A stretch of DNA of 43,121 nucleotides from Oscillospiraceae bacterium (GTDB taxonomy: Bacteria; Bacillota; Clostridia; Christensenellales; Aristaeellaceae): NCBI GenBank assembly GCA_031269355.1, contig JAISZG010000022.1:1-43121 (forward strand), written 5' to 3'. The notes beneath the pieces were generated by a model. That model was not told the origin of the DNA. It worked only from the letters and a program-made list of their open reading frames with translations, and ran no database searches. Below are positions 18,904 through 28,900 of the stretch, in pieces (the stretch's first letter is position 1; every line of letters starts with the position of its first letter). The position numbers were made by a program, and so were the translations under genes.

Positions 18904-19185
18904 ATGCAAGCTATCACATACTTCTATTTTGACGAATGCCCTTACTGCCAGCAGGCGAACGGGTATCTGGACAGCTTGATCGAGCAGCGCCCGGAATATG
19001 GAAGGATACCTATAACCCGAATAAACGAGCGCAAGCAGCCGGACATCGCGGATAAGTATGACTATTATTACGTGCCAACATTTTATGTTGGCGCGAAGAA
19101 AGTGCATGAAGGCGCGTCAACGCGCGAGAAAATCGAGATGGTTCTCAAGCGCGCGCTGGAGGCTGAAAAAGAGGCGATTGGATGA
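18904..19185 (+). CDS. thioredoxin/glutaredoxin-fold protein
   Basis: This 93-residue cytosolic protein has a redox CPYC motif at residues 13-16 (YFYFDECPYCQQANGYL), the cis-Pro loop VPTFYVG and a C-terminal helix, a complete minimal thioredoxin fold. AAGGAGG precedes the ATG. It overlaps the YbaK gene by four bases (ATGA), so the two are translationally coupled. The substrate is not evident. Confidence 0.88.
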   Translation: MQAITYFYFDECPYCQQANGYLDSLIEQRPEYGRIPITRINERKQPDIADKYDYYYVPTFYVGAKKVHEGASTREKIEMVLKRALEAEKEAIG

Positions 19186-19688
19186 GTTCAAAGTTCCCAA
19201 AGACAAACGCGATACGCATTTTGGAAGAAGCGGGCATACCGTATCGATTGCATTTCTACATGTCGGAGGGACTGCTCGACGGGCCGCGCGTCGCGGAGCT
19301 GATTGACGTTAGCCCTAACCGCGTGTTCAAAACGCTGGTTACTCAGGGCAGAACGATGCTCAACTACGTGTTTGTTCTGCCGGTTAATCAGGAGCTGGAT
19401 TTGAAACTCGCGGCAGCGTTAACGGGCGAGAAGTACATAGAGATGCTTCCGGCGAATCGGTTGCTTGCGACCACCGGTTATGTGCGCGGAGGATGCAGTC
19501 CGATCGGCATGAAGAAGAAGTTTACAACATTCTTCGACGCGGCCGCTGCGGAAAGAAAGACGATTTGCGTGAGTGCTGGTCGTTTGGGCATGCAGATGGA
19601 ATTGGAAGCCGAGGCGCTGCGAACGCTGACGGATGGACGTTATGAATTTATAACTACAGAAGCCGCGCGGCTATTAGCCACACGATGA
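19182..19688 (+). CDS. ybaK: Cys-tRNA(Pro)/Cys-tRNA(Cys) deacylase
   Basis: This 168-residue YbaK/EbsC-family protein edits tRNAs mischarged by prolyl-tRNA synthetase. Family features are KTNAIRILEEAGIPY at the start, VFKTLVTQGR, FVLPVNQELDLKLAA, GYVRGGCSPIGMKKKF around the active site, and the ending RLGMQMELEAEAL. It is coupled to the preceding thioredoxin-fold gene. Confidence 0.93.
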   Translation: MSSKFPKTNAIRILEEAGIPYRLHFYMSEGLLDGPRVAELIDVSPNRVFKTLVTQGRTMLNYVFVLPVNQELDLKLAAALTGEKYIEMLPANRLLATTGYVRGGCSPIGMKKKFTTFFDAAAAERKTICVSAGRLGMQMELEAEALRTLTDGRYEFITTEAARLLATR

Positions 19689-19717
19689 GGCGGAATCCGG
19701 ATGGGAATGCGTCGATA

Positions 19718-19761
19718 AGCTGAAGTTCAATGGCAGCGCGATTGCGCTTTGAACTTCAGCT
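19718..19761. terminator. 13-bp stem-loop between convergent genes
   Basis: AGCTGAAGTTCAA (19718-19730) pairs perfectly with TTGAACTTCAGCT (19749-19761), with a second small stem (AGCGC/GCGCT) in the loop. It lies 30 bp after ybaK and faces the convergent D-amino-acid gene. No U-tract follows, so its role as a terminator is inferred from position. Confidence 0.5.
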
Positions 19762-19854
19762 GCGGCGGCGCGTTCGACAATCATAAGCATCGCAGCGGCA
19801 GGCGCGCAATGAATATAGCATACAGTTTAATATATGCAATTATATAATGACAGT

Positions 19855-20964
19855 TTAATAAGAGATCTTTCGCACACGCGCGGTAATCTCCCAACGATCG
19901 ACGACGACCCCGCGCTGCACAACGAGCGCCGTGTCGTACAGCGCGTTCGTCGGGCAGATATGGCAGGGCAGCACATATTGAACGCTGCCTATAGCCGGGC
20001 GCTCATGCTCATGCCCTTTAGCCATGCGCCATACCCAATGTTCCTCGCTTTGGGCAACCGCCGTACTGTTCGCAACGCTGATAAGCGCGCCGCGTTCCGG
20101 CGTGTCGGTTGATATTCCCTTGCTGCCCAGGTCCAGCGTAAACTGGCCGTGCGCGGGATGGCTCACGACACGCGTGATCACCGCTGCTCCGGCGATGCAC
20201 TCTAAATCCGGCACATTTTTCATATAGCCATAATCATGTACGAACGCGGTGCCGGGCGATAAATAAATATTATCGTATTTGGCATGGCAAGGAAACGAAG
20301 GCGTGCCGCCAGCTATGATGACATCGCAGCGCGGCGCGTCAAACGGGAACGACGCGACTGCCTCGCGCAGCTTTGCCGCAGCGGCATCGACCCGCTCGCA
20401 GCGCACCCGCGCGTCCAGATCATGGTGATGACCATCGTAGCAATGCAGCCCTACCAGGTTGACGCCATTCAGCTTAGCGCAGCTCGCGTAAAACGACGCC
20501 AGTTCGGCTAGCGGCACGCCAGTGCGATCCATACCCATATTTACGTCGATCAGCAAGTTCACAGGGGCGCCCGTTTCCGATGAGGCGGTGCCAAGCGCCG
20601 TCAGCTGCGAGAGATCGTCTCCTGCCGCATAGAATGCCGTTCGCGGAAACGCGCTTCGCAGCGCGATAAAGCGGGCGATATTCGGCCCCACCAGCGGATA
20701 CGCTATAAAAACGTGAGGCGCGCCGCATGCCGCGCACATTTCAGCTTCAGCTATCGTCGCGCATTTAAAGCGGCAAATTCCATAATCCATTTGCATGCGA
20801 ACGAGCGCCTTCATTTTATGGGTCTTCACGTGAGGCCACAGCCTCGCGGGGCTGCCTGCGACAGTAATTATGCGCCGCGTATTGGCGGAGATTATGTCTT
20901 TGTAATAAACTAACGCGGGGGTTGGGATTGCGGCATCGTCGAGCAATTTATACTCTTCATACAT
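19855..20964 (-). CDS. D-serine dehydratase / D-threonine aldolase family PLP enzyme
   Basis: This 369-residue enzyme has the alanine-racemase-like TIM barrel followed by a metal-binding C-terminal domain. HVKTHK at residues 45-50 holds the PLP-binding lysine, GMDRTG and GLHCYDGHHH line the active site, and PCHICPT (His335, Cys337) supplies the metal ligands. Family knowledge links a His-x-Cys pair to zinc-dependent D-serine dehydratases and His-x-Asp to some D-threonine aldolases, so D-serine or a D-3-hydroxy amino acid is the probable substrate. AAAGGA lies upstream of the ATG. It stands alone on its strand. Confidence 0.85.
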   Translation of the reverse strand: MYEEYKLLDDAAIPTPALVYYKDIISANTRRIITVAGSPARLWPHVKTHKMKALVRMQMDYGICRFKCATIAEAEMCAACGAPHVFIAYPLVGPNIARFIALRSAFPRTAFYAAGDDLSQLTALGTASSETGAPVNLLIDVNMGMDRTGVPLAELASFYASCAKLNGVNLVGLHCYDGHHHDLDARVRCERVDAAAAKLREAVASFPFDAPRCDVIIAGGTPSFPCHAKYDNIYLSPGTAFVHDYGYMKNVPDLECIAGAAVITRVVSHPAHGQFTLDLGSKGISTDTPERGALISVANSTAVAQSEEHWVWRMAKGHEHERPAIGSVQYVLPCHICPTNALYDTALVVQRGVVVDRWEITARVRKISY

Positions 20965-21013
20965 ATTTGCATACTATCCTTTTTGTTACAATGCAATAAC
21001 ATCAATAATATTG

Positions 21014-21042
21014 AGTATAACATGCTTGTTGTGTTCGGGCAA
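21014..21042 (-). promoter_or_regulatory. promoter of the D-amino-acid enzyme gene
   Basis: On the minus strand TTGCCC (21037-21042) and TATACT (21014-21019) are 17 bp apart, about 50 bp before the ATG. Confidence 0.65.
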
Positions 21043-21458
21043 GCTAAATTTTGTAAGATTATTAATTGGTCATCAAATTATTTTTTTCTGGTAAGTTGCC
21101 AAAGCAGCGTGCCTTTAATCCCCCCCCGAAAAAAACTAAAAGCGAGCAAAAGCCAGGTGCGACTTCGTTTTTTTGCCGATTGGAGGAACAAGCCGCCCAA
21201 GGCAAGCGAAGGGAACTGGGGTAAAAAGAGTTGCTCAAGGGTAGCGCTTTTTGTAAAATGCTGGTGACGTCCAAACGCAATATGTGGAGGCTCGACCATT
21301 AGTCAAGAGTATGATACAACAATGAGGCGAGAATTCAATATTGCGGCGCGGTAGAATAGTTTATCGAGAATATCGCGTAAACGGAGTTTAGTATAAGTAC
21401 AAGCTGGAAAAACGCGGCGAGCTGATTGATTATGCGGAATCTGAAAGGGAGAGATATA
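21043..21458. other. unexplained intergenic region
   Basis: This region of about 415 bp lies between divergent genes. It contains a run of eight C (21120-21127) followed by seven A, and a hairpin around 21220-21255 (AAAAAG...CTTTTT flanks with a GUUGC/GUAGC inner stem). A copy of the TTTAAACG-family end (GTAAACGGAGTTTAGTATAA, ending at 21396) lies 60 bp before the glycosidase start. Short frames are open on both strands, but none has a ribosome-binding site. A small RNA is possible but not identified. Confidence 0.4.
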
Positions 21459-22841
21459 ATGTTCATATCGGAAACGCGCACCTTGTTCGAAACGAAGAGC
21501 GCGAATCTTCAGCGGTTGTATAACGTGGCGGAATCAAAATGCCGTCTCAACCTTCGCGATTTCGCCGGCAGACGCGTGCTTATTGAAGGCGGCGGATATA
21601 ATAAAATATGGCTCGAAACGCAGCCGATGGGCGGCGAGATGTACGCCGGCCGCGATCTCACGGCGGCGCTTAACAACAGCCTGTTATTCATGGAATTGCA
21701 GCGCGGCGACGGGAGAATACCGGGCAGCATCGAGAACCAGCCTAATGGGCTGGCTGCGCAATTCAATAAGTTTCAGGGGTTTTTCTTTGCCGCGCCTGCG
21801 CTAAACCTATATTATTGGCTGGGCAGGGATAAGGCGTACCTGAATCAATTATACGATTGCCTGGCCCGATTTGACGAATATTTGTGGCGGGTGCGCGACA
21901 GCGACGGCGATGGCTGCCTGGAATCCTGGTGCGTAACCGATACCGGCGAGGATGGGGCGGTTCGTTATGGAGATGCTCCTTTTTGGTGGACGGAGGACGT
22001 ACCGCCGACCGGATATTCCGTAGTGCCTATCGCGTCGATGGACGTAACGGGATTCTCTGTTTCCGCGCGCGATACTCTGGCAGATATTTCCAATATACTG
22101 CAAAACGGGAAGGCCGACGAGTGGCGGGAGAAAGCGAACGATGTGCGCGCGCGGATTCGGTCGCGACTTTGGATTGATGATCGCGGCGCGTGCTTCGATA
22201 GGGATCGCGGCGGAAGGATAATGCCCACACTTTTGCACAACAACCTGCGCTTGATGTATTGGCGCTGCCTTTCTCAGGGGATGGCGGGTCGATTTGTATC
22301 GGAGCATCTGCTAAATCCGGACGAATTCTGGACGCGCGCGCCGCTGCCGTCCGTCGCGGCGAACGACCCGCTGTTCCGCAACAACAGCGGAAACGACTGG
22401 AGCGGTCAGCCCGAGGGGTTGACTTATCAGCGCGCAATCCGCGCACTCGAGAATTACGGATACGAAACCCTGCTCGCCCCAATAGCGGATCGCTTTTTCG
22501 CGGCGATTGGTTCGGACTGCATATTCACCCAGCAATTCGACCCGTTTGTCGGTCGGCGCTCCGGCGATATCGACGGATACGGACCGTCGATGCTTGCAAC
22601 CCTTGGGTATATAGAACATTTATATGGCGTGCATATGGAGCGCGAGGAACTTTGGTGGAGCGCGCGTGGGGGAATGGAGTGCGAGTTTACGCTAACCATC
22701 GGCGATAAAACCTTTGCGCTGCGCGGATCGGGCGAACGATATGAAGGTACGATCAACGGCAGACAAGTCATAACGGCGGAATCTGGGTTCAGAGTTGTTA
22801 GCGACCATAATGGAAATATTATTAGAAGGATACGTTTATAG
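21459..22841 (+). CDS. MGH1-like (GH63-clan) glycoside hydrolase
   Basis: This is a predicted cytosolic alpha-glucosidase-type hydrolase of 460 residues with an (alpha/alpha)6-barrel. Segments typical of GH63/MGH1 enzymes are WLETQPMGGEMYAGRDLT, the acidic motif RDSDGDGCLESWCVTDTGED, the central FWWTEDVPPTGYSVVPIASMD and the late catalytic region GNDWSGQPEGLTY. The last 60 residues form a small beta module. There is no signal peptide. AAGGGAGAG precedes the ATG at 21459; the longer frame from 21426 has no such site. The glycan substrate is uncertain (mannosyl- or glucosyl-glycerate, or a short alpha-glucan). Confidence 0.8.
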   Translation: MFISETRTLFETKSANLQRLYNVAESKCRLNLRDFAGRRVLIEGGGYNKIWLETQPMGGEMYAGRDLTAALNNSLLFMELQRGDGRIPGSIENQPNGLAAQFNKFQGFFFAAPALNLYYWLGRDKAYLNQLYDCLARFDEYLWRVRDSDGDGCLESWCVTDTGEDGAVRYGDAPFWWTEDVPPTGYSVVPIASMDVTGFSVSARDTLADISNILQNGKADEWREKANDVRARIRSRLWIDDRGACFDRDRGGRIMPTLLHNNLRLMYWRCLSQGMAGRFVSEHLLNPDEFWTRAPLPSVAANDPLFRNNSGNDWSGQPEGLTYQRAIRALENYGYETLLAPIADRFFAAIGSDCIFTQQFDPFVGRRSGDIDGYGPSMLATLGYIEHLYGVHMEREELWWSARGGMECEFTLTIGDKTFALRGSGERYEGTINGRQVITAESGFRVVSDHNGNIIRRIRL

Positions 22842-22882
22842 AATTTGAGTATTATGCTTGAACTCCGATATAATGCGAAAGT

Positions 22883-22906
22883 TCGTTTAAACGTTGTTTA
22901 GTATAA
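22883..22906 (+). repeat. TTTAAACG-family element end
   Basis: CGTTTAAACG, a perfect 10-bp palindrome, is followed by TTGTTTAGTATAA directly before a terminator stem. The same arrangement occurs at 14686-14706. Confidence 0.65.
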
Positions 22907-22909
22907 AGA

Positions 22910-22943
22910 GCTGCCGGGGCGCAATCGCCTCGGCAGCCTTTTG
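22910..22943. terminator. bidirectional Rho-independent terminator
   Basis: GCTGCCGGGGCG (22910-22921) pairs with CGCCTCGGCAGC (22926-22937) with a single wobble around a CAAT loop. CTTTTG follows on the plus strand and CTCTTTATA on the minus strand. It separates the glycosidase gene from the convergent adhesin gene. Confidence 0.85.
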
Positions 22944-22992
22944 CCATTGTCACAGTCGTGATCGCATTCGATAATAAACCGATCGCTCCACG

Positions 22993-25900
22993 CTACTCGA
23001 AGCAGTATCCCACCGGACCTATGCGATCGCCTGGCGGCATAAGCGGTGCGGGTGAAGCAGTCGCGCTGGGCGCATTGAAAACGCGCGGAACAGTAGAGGA
23101 AGGAATCACAATGGGGAAGACCGGCGGCGGCGGCACGGGGAAGGTCGGCGGGTTTGGCGACGGCGTCGTCGGCGGTGGCGGCACGATAGGCGCAGCGATC
23201 AGTTCGTTTGACAAATATGCATCACCGATAGTTATGCCGCTATCATTTGTAGAGTATTGGACTATACCCGTCGTTTCGTTTTCCTTGGCGGGTTTGAAGC
23301 CCGGCGCGGGCGTTTCCTGCGCAACATAGGTATATGGCTGCCCCGCAGTGTCGTACTTTGGAACGGTGAACGTGTATACCCAACTTAGCGTATCCTTGCC
23401 TGTCGGACTACCGGCATCCGGCTGGATCGAAGCAGTGCCGCCGTAACTGTCCATACGCTGCAATGTGATGAGCAGATCGTTTGGCAAGGCGGATACCTTT
23501 GCACCCTTCCAATATTTTGTAACCTTTATTACAATCTGTTCGCCGCCATCATATTTATTATCCAATATTAGCAGCCAGTCCGCTTTTGATCCCGATTCAT
23601 TAATTAGCGTCCATTCGTTTGAAACCATTCTATACCCGTTGGGTATATCGGCTTCCTTAGCGTAGTACCAGAAACGTTCGCCATTCTCTGCGATCATTGG
23701 CATTTGCAAAAGCGTTTCGGTATACGTATATTCGCTTCCCGCATCGGGCGTATCGGTCGCGGGGTTAATCTTAATCGACTGACCAGCCACCGACGGCGTA
23801 TCCTTCACATCGGCGGCGGACGGCTTTTCGTCGCTTTGCACCCGTATCCACTGCAATACGACCGGCGGCAGTTCCTCCGTCTTGGTTCCAGCGGGCACGT
23901 CGTATCTCTTTCCGATAAGCAGTTCCGCAGGCGCGCCGTCGTATATATTAGTTATAGTCCCGCCATCGGCGACCGATTCGTTTCCGGGTTCAACATGATA
24001 TCCTTCCGGAACTTCGCTCTCCGTCAGCCGATAGGTATACGGCATTCCGCTCGGCGAATGACTTGGCAAATCCGGCGTGATAGAGTATGTCCCACCGCCG
24101 TTGTTTTGCATATCATAGTCTTTATCAACGCCTAAAGGTATTTTCTCCCAGGTTGTATCATCCGTGCTGCGTTCGAATGTAACATTCGCAGCCGTAAGCG
24201 CTGGAGGATCTGCGATTGGGTTGCCGTCCGAATCCTCCCATTTTTTGGTAAATGTAAATGTAATTGTAATTAATTTATTCGTCAGCGTTACCGCTTTGTC
24301 ACTTCCGGGAGTAACCTTCGCAAACCCAGGCAACTGCAATGTTGTGCCTGCGGGAACAGGATCTTCTATCACATAATAATGATAGCTTTCTCCGTCAGGC
24401 GCATATTTCGGAGCGCTTAAAGGTTCAGCAAGCTTAGTATATTCAGGATAGCCGTCAGCGCTAACATCGCCGTCGTGCCACTCCAATTCTTGCGTATCAT
24501 ACAGATTGCTGCCTGCCAGCGCCTTCACCGCTTCTAGCGAGTCTGGCGGAGTTACCCCTGCGCCTTCCTTCACTTGTACAATCTTCAGCGTTACGCTTGG
24601 CAAACCCGTAAGGCTCATACCGCTGGGAACGCCGACCCACGTTTTGCCGTAGAGCAGAGCGCCGTCGTCCGGAGTAAATTTATTGATAATCGTAGCGTCA
24701 GTCAACTTATCCTTGGTGATTTCCACTAAATCTGACTCTACCAGAGTATACCCTTGTATCGACGTCTGCGATTCTGTAAGGTAATAACGATATTCATAAC
24801 CTCCGGCGTCAATCCATTCCAGCGCGCCTACATCCGTAGCGGTAAATGTGAAGCCGATAGTGGCGTCGCCGGTTGCGCTCGCATAATCAACAGAAGGATT
24901 TATCGTGATTTCCCTGAAATGGGGCAGTGCAAGAGCTTCCGCTTGAGTTGTGGGCTGCTTGTCTTTTGCGTTTACTTTTACGACGACAAGCGTTACCGAT
25001 GGCAAATCAGCCGCCGTGGTGTCCGACGGATATTCGCCCACGTATTTCTTCGCGACGACAAGATCATCCGCCTGCGGTACATATGTATTGGTGATGGTCT
25101 CCGTTCCAGACGCGTTGCCGCCCGGCGCGCCGTCCGTTATATCCAACGTGCCGCCGCCGCTTTGCGTATACCCGGCCATCCCGACGCTTTCGACCCACTT
25201 GTATGAATAATCGTGTCGAACGCCGTCGCTATCCCACGTATACAGCGGCTGGTCTTCCAGCGTAAACTCGTATGTATACGTATACATCGAGGATCCGGTT
25301 CGTCCTTTATATTTGCCGGTTATCCCGACGCTCGGAGTTATCTGAGTTATCTCTCCGCCGGAAATTGTAATTGTGTATACAGACGGCGGGTCGCCACCTA
25401 ACAACCGCGTCAGAGTAAGCTCGGCGCTCAACCCCGATTTGGGATCTGCTGAACCCTCCGAAGGAATCGGCACCACGAATTCCTTTATCACCTTGATGTC
25501 GACTAGCGGCAGCGTATTCGTGAACATCGCCTGCAGAGTGTTATCGCTGCCGGACAGCGGCATCGCGCGGATGTGGGTTCCGCCGCTCGCGAACCAACCG
25601 TCGGGAACGGGATCTTCTGTAATATAATATTGATACTGCGCAGGGTATGCGCCGCTCACATATTTCTCTAGATTTCCTGTATATACATAGAGGTTGCCAT
25701 TGCCGTTCGACTGTTCAAATTCACCGCTTGACATTTCTTCAGGCGTGCCGTCCGGCGACATTCTAGTTAAATTGAAGCTGCCGTCAAGGCTCGGCGTATT
25801 GCCGGTATACGGACTGCCGTCTGAATTCGTCCAGCTCTTAAGCGCCTGAACGCTCAACGTGTCGTCGACATAGTAGAATGTGAAAACATTATACCCTTCC

Positions 25901-28900
25901 ACATATTGCCATTCGCTTGCCTTTGTCGGAATATAATTTTTATATGGCGCGTAAAGCGCGCTTCCTGTCAATGCCGTTTCATATACCCAACGCGGTTCAA
26001 TATCGTCCACCGTTTTATCTGCCGCAACCTGCGTCGTCGTACCCAGCAAATAGTAGTGAACAATATAACCGCTTCTCTCGGGCAGCCTGTACAGGAACGT
26101 GATAACGTTTGTATTCTCATTGCCGTTCGCAATCTCAACGATGGTCGGCAGCGTGGCAATCATCGTCGTAGGCCTGTATTTCGGATCTACGCCCGCAATC
26201 CGCGCGGTATCGCCTGCAGGGAATTCGACCACTTTGTCTCCAACAGGAGCGCGGCCTATTTTATCCTGGGCGTACTTTTCAGGGTTGCCGCCGCTTCCAA
26301 TCAGAGGATTGCCAGGATTTTCCGGATCCTCAAGATAGTAGTGAACAATGTATTCCTGCGTAGCCATACTCTTGTAAGCCCACTTCGCTATCAGATCGAT
26401 ATCCCGATCGATAACCGTACTGGTAACAAACTGCTGCCCCTCAAGCTCTCCCGTCGCATAGAACCAGCCAACGAAATCATATTCATCCAAGTTGGCTCTG
26501 GAATTATTCAGCAAACTGTCGGTAACGCCGTCGTCGCCATCGATTTCTACGCGCAGCGTCTGGTCGTCGTCTGTATCGCTGTCGTCGTTGGCGGCTTTGT
26601 CTATAGGATGGACTGTTAACGCGCCGCTTCCGCGCGCCAAATCAAACGGATCGTCAGTAGCCCACGGTTCGTTGCCGTCGAACGTTACGGTATATGGATC
26701 GATCTTCTCCCATATAGCGTATACGTTAATATAATCTTTAAGCGGGAATACATATGACGCGACGCCGCCAGACGTTTTCTTCTCATATTTCTCTTTCCCG
26801 CTGTCCGCCGTATCGTTGGGAGAATATGACCAGCCTTTGAACACATACCCCGGAAGAACCGGATCTCCTCCGTAAGGGTTGTTGTTGTAGCTCGAATCCA
26901 CAAGCCACGCGCCCGCGTTTCCTTCCTTTACGAACGATGGCGTCGCGCTAGAAGAATCCGCGAAGAATCGAACTTCAACTTTATCGCAGTCGAAATAGAG
27001 ATCTGCGGTGAGCACGGGAAGTTTATCCGTTCCCTGGAAAGTAGTCAATCTCCATCCGTTTTCGCCGCCTTCGTATTCATCCATAAATTGTCTCGCATCC
27101 CGCCCTCCCCAGGGCAGGGGTGTGTTTGGTATATTCCCCGAAGGATTGATGGGTCGCCATGCGACATCTGAAATATGCCCGCTGTCTTGCGTATCAGATA
27201 CGATAGAGGTGGCCGTTCGCTTCCAGTATCCCTCGTATGTCTGGTTGCCGTAAGGCGAGAATAGAGGCGTCGTGCCGTCGATCTCGCGCATTATGGCTTG
27301 TAAAACAAATATGTTCGGTACCGCAGGGAGATATTTATTGCTAAGATTAACACCGTCCCAGTTCGGGTCTTGCAAGTATGTGTTTATAACAACATTGAAA
27401 TCATAATCGCCTTTGCCAAAATATGACGGCCTGTATTCATAATAATTCACTACGCGCGCCGCGCCGCCCCATGCGTCTGTGGAATCCGCACTGCCAAGCG
27501 GCATGGTCTGCGGAAGCGGCTTTACCGATTCGGGATCCTGTGCGGAGCCGGGATTAGTGGCCGCGCTCTGATAGTTGCCGGCATTTTGATTATTATTAGC
27601 GAAAGTAGTAATTTTTTGGGTCGACCATGTACGCCGGTTGAACGGCGACGAACTCCACACATCTAGCAGGCTTGCGCCGTATTGCATCGTTACGGTTGAA
27701 TATCCGCCGCGCCCGTTTAGGGTCGTCCCTATTCCGTGCCAGTTGCTTTCGCCGGCTCGGTTTGCGGTTGAGTCCAATGCGTAGCTTACGGTATGAGTCG
27801 CTCCGCCGTCGCTGCTCCAGCGTCCGGGTATATTATTCCAGGTGATATTGCGGTCGTTATTCCCGCTGGCTCCGCCGTGACGCCATCCGTTCAGCGTTAC
27901 CCTAACGCGAGTGTAGCGTACGTGTAATATCCATACGCCGTTCGCCGCGTCGAACTCAGCGTCCGCAGCATAGTTCCACGCCGCGCCTTTCAAAAATCCC
28001 TGCGATAGATCGCTTCCAAACAGCGTTCGCAGTTCGTCCTCAAGCGCGGCCTCGGCGCTCAGATTGGCGGCGCTTGCCATTGCCGTAAGGTAGGGCTGAA
28101 TATCATTGCCATAGCCGCTAAGAACTGTAACGGATTCCGGCACCGCGTCCGCCGCGCCAAGGAACGAGTAATTATCCTTGTTCGCTTGGAAAGCCGCCTC
28201 ACCGGACTCGTCCGGAATGCCGTTCGCCACAAAGTTGGGATTTACGTTTTCCAGCCAATAATAAATCTGATATATAATATTAGGATTTGGCGCCCAATGC
28301 GCGTAAAGCGTGCGGGCGTCCTTGGCTAGCGGAAGCGTTTCGGCAGTTACACGATCTCCTTCCGGCGTGAACCAACCGATGAATTGCCCGGTTTGCGCAG
28401 GCGTGCCCTGCGGTATGTAGCGCTGCAAGTATTCGCCGGACTCGTCAATCAGGCTTATAGTCTGGCCGTAATAACCAGTAGCGGGCGGCACAGGCGTTCC
28501 ACCCTGAGAGTCGAAATTGAGCCAACTGGTTTCACGATCATAATAAATATGTACAATAGTCTTTCCCGCGTCCTCGCCTTCGCCGGGCACGAACTTTACA
28601 TACGGACGCGAAGCCGGGTCGTCGGTAGACTGAACGCGCCGCAATGTAAACCCATCGAATGTCTCGCTATAATACAAGCTGGCATCCAACGGGGCTTCAG
28701 ACGGGTAGATCGCAACGCTTATCGTATCGCCGCCCGCTATAGAGAACCCGTCGCTATCTTCCGGATCGCCCGTCAGATAATCTGCGTCCGCCGTGCTTCC
28801 GCTCGTATTCTGGAACATATATATTATATTATAATTAAGTTTGACCGACCTGTATACTATGTCAACCGTAAACGTTCGCGTCGCCTGGTCGAACGACAGA

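Noticed and set aside
21062-21299. Two overlapping minus-strand frames around the C8 tract
   Set aside because: Both are short, without start signals, and differ only by frame across a homopolymer; no protein family was recognised.
22842-22992. Frameshifted sortase anchor after the giant adhesin
   Set aside because: Neither alternative frame downstream of the proline-rich tail encodes LPxTG or a membrane helix, and a terminator follows within 90 bp.
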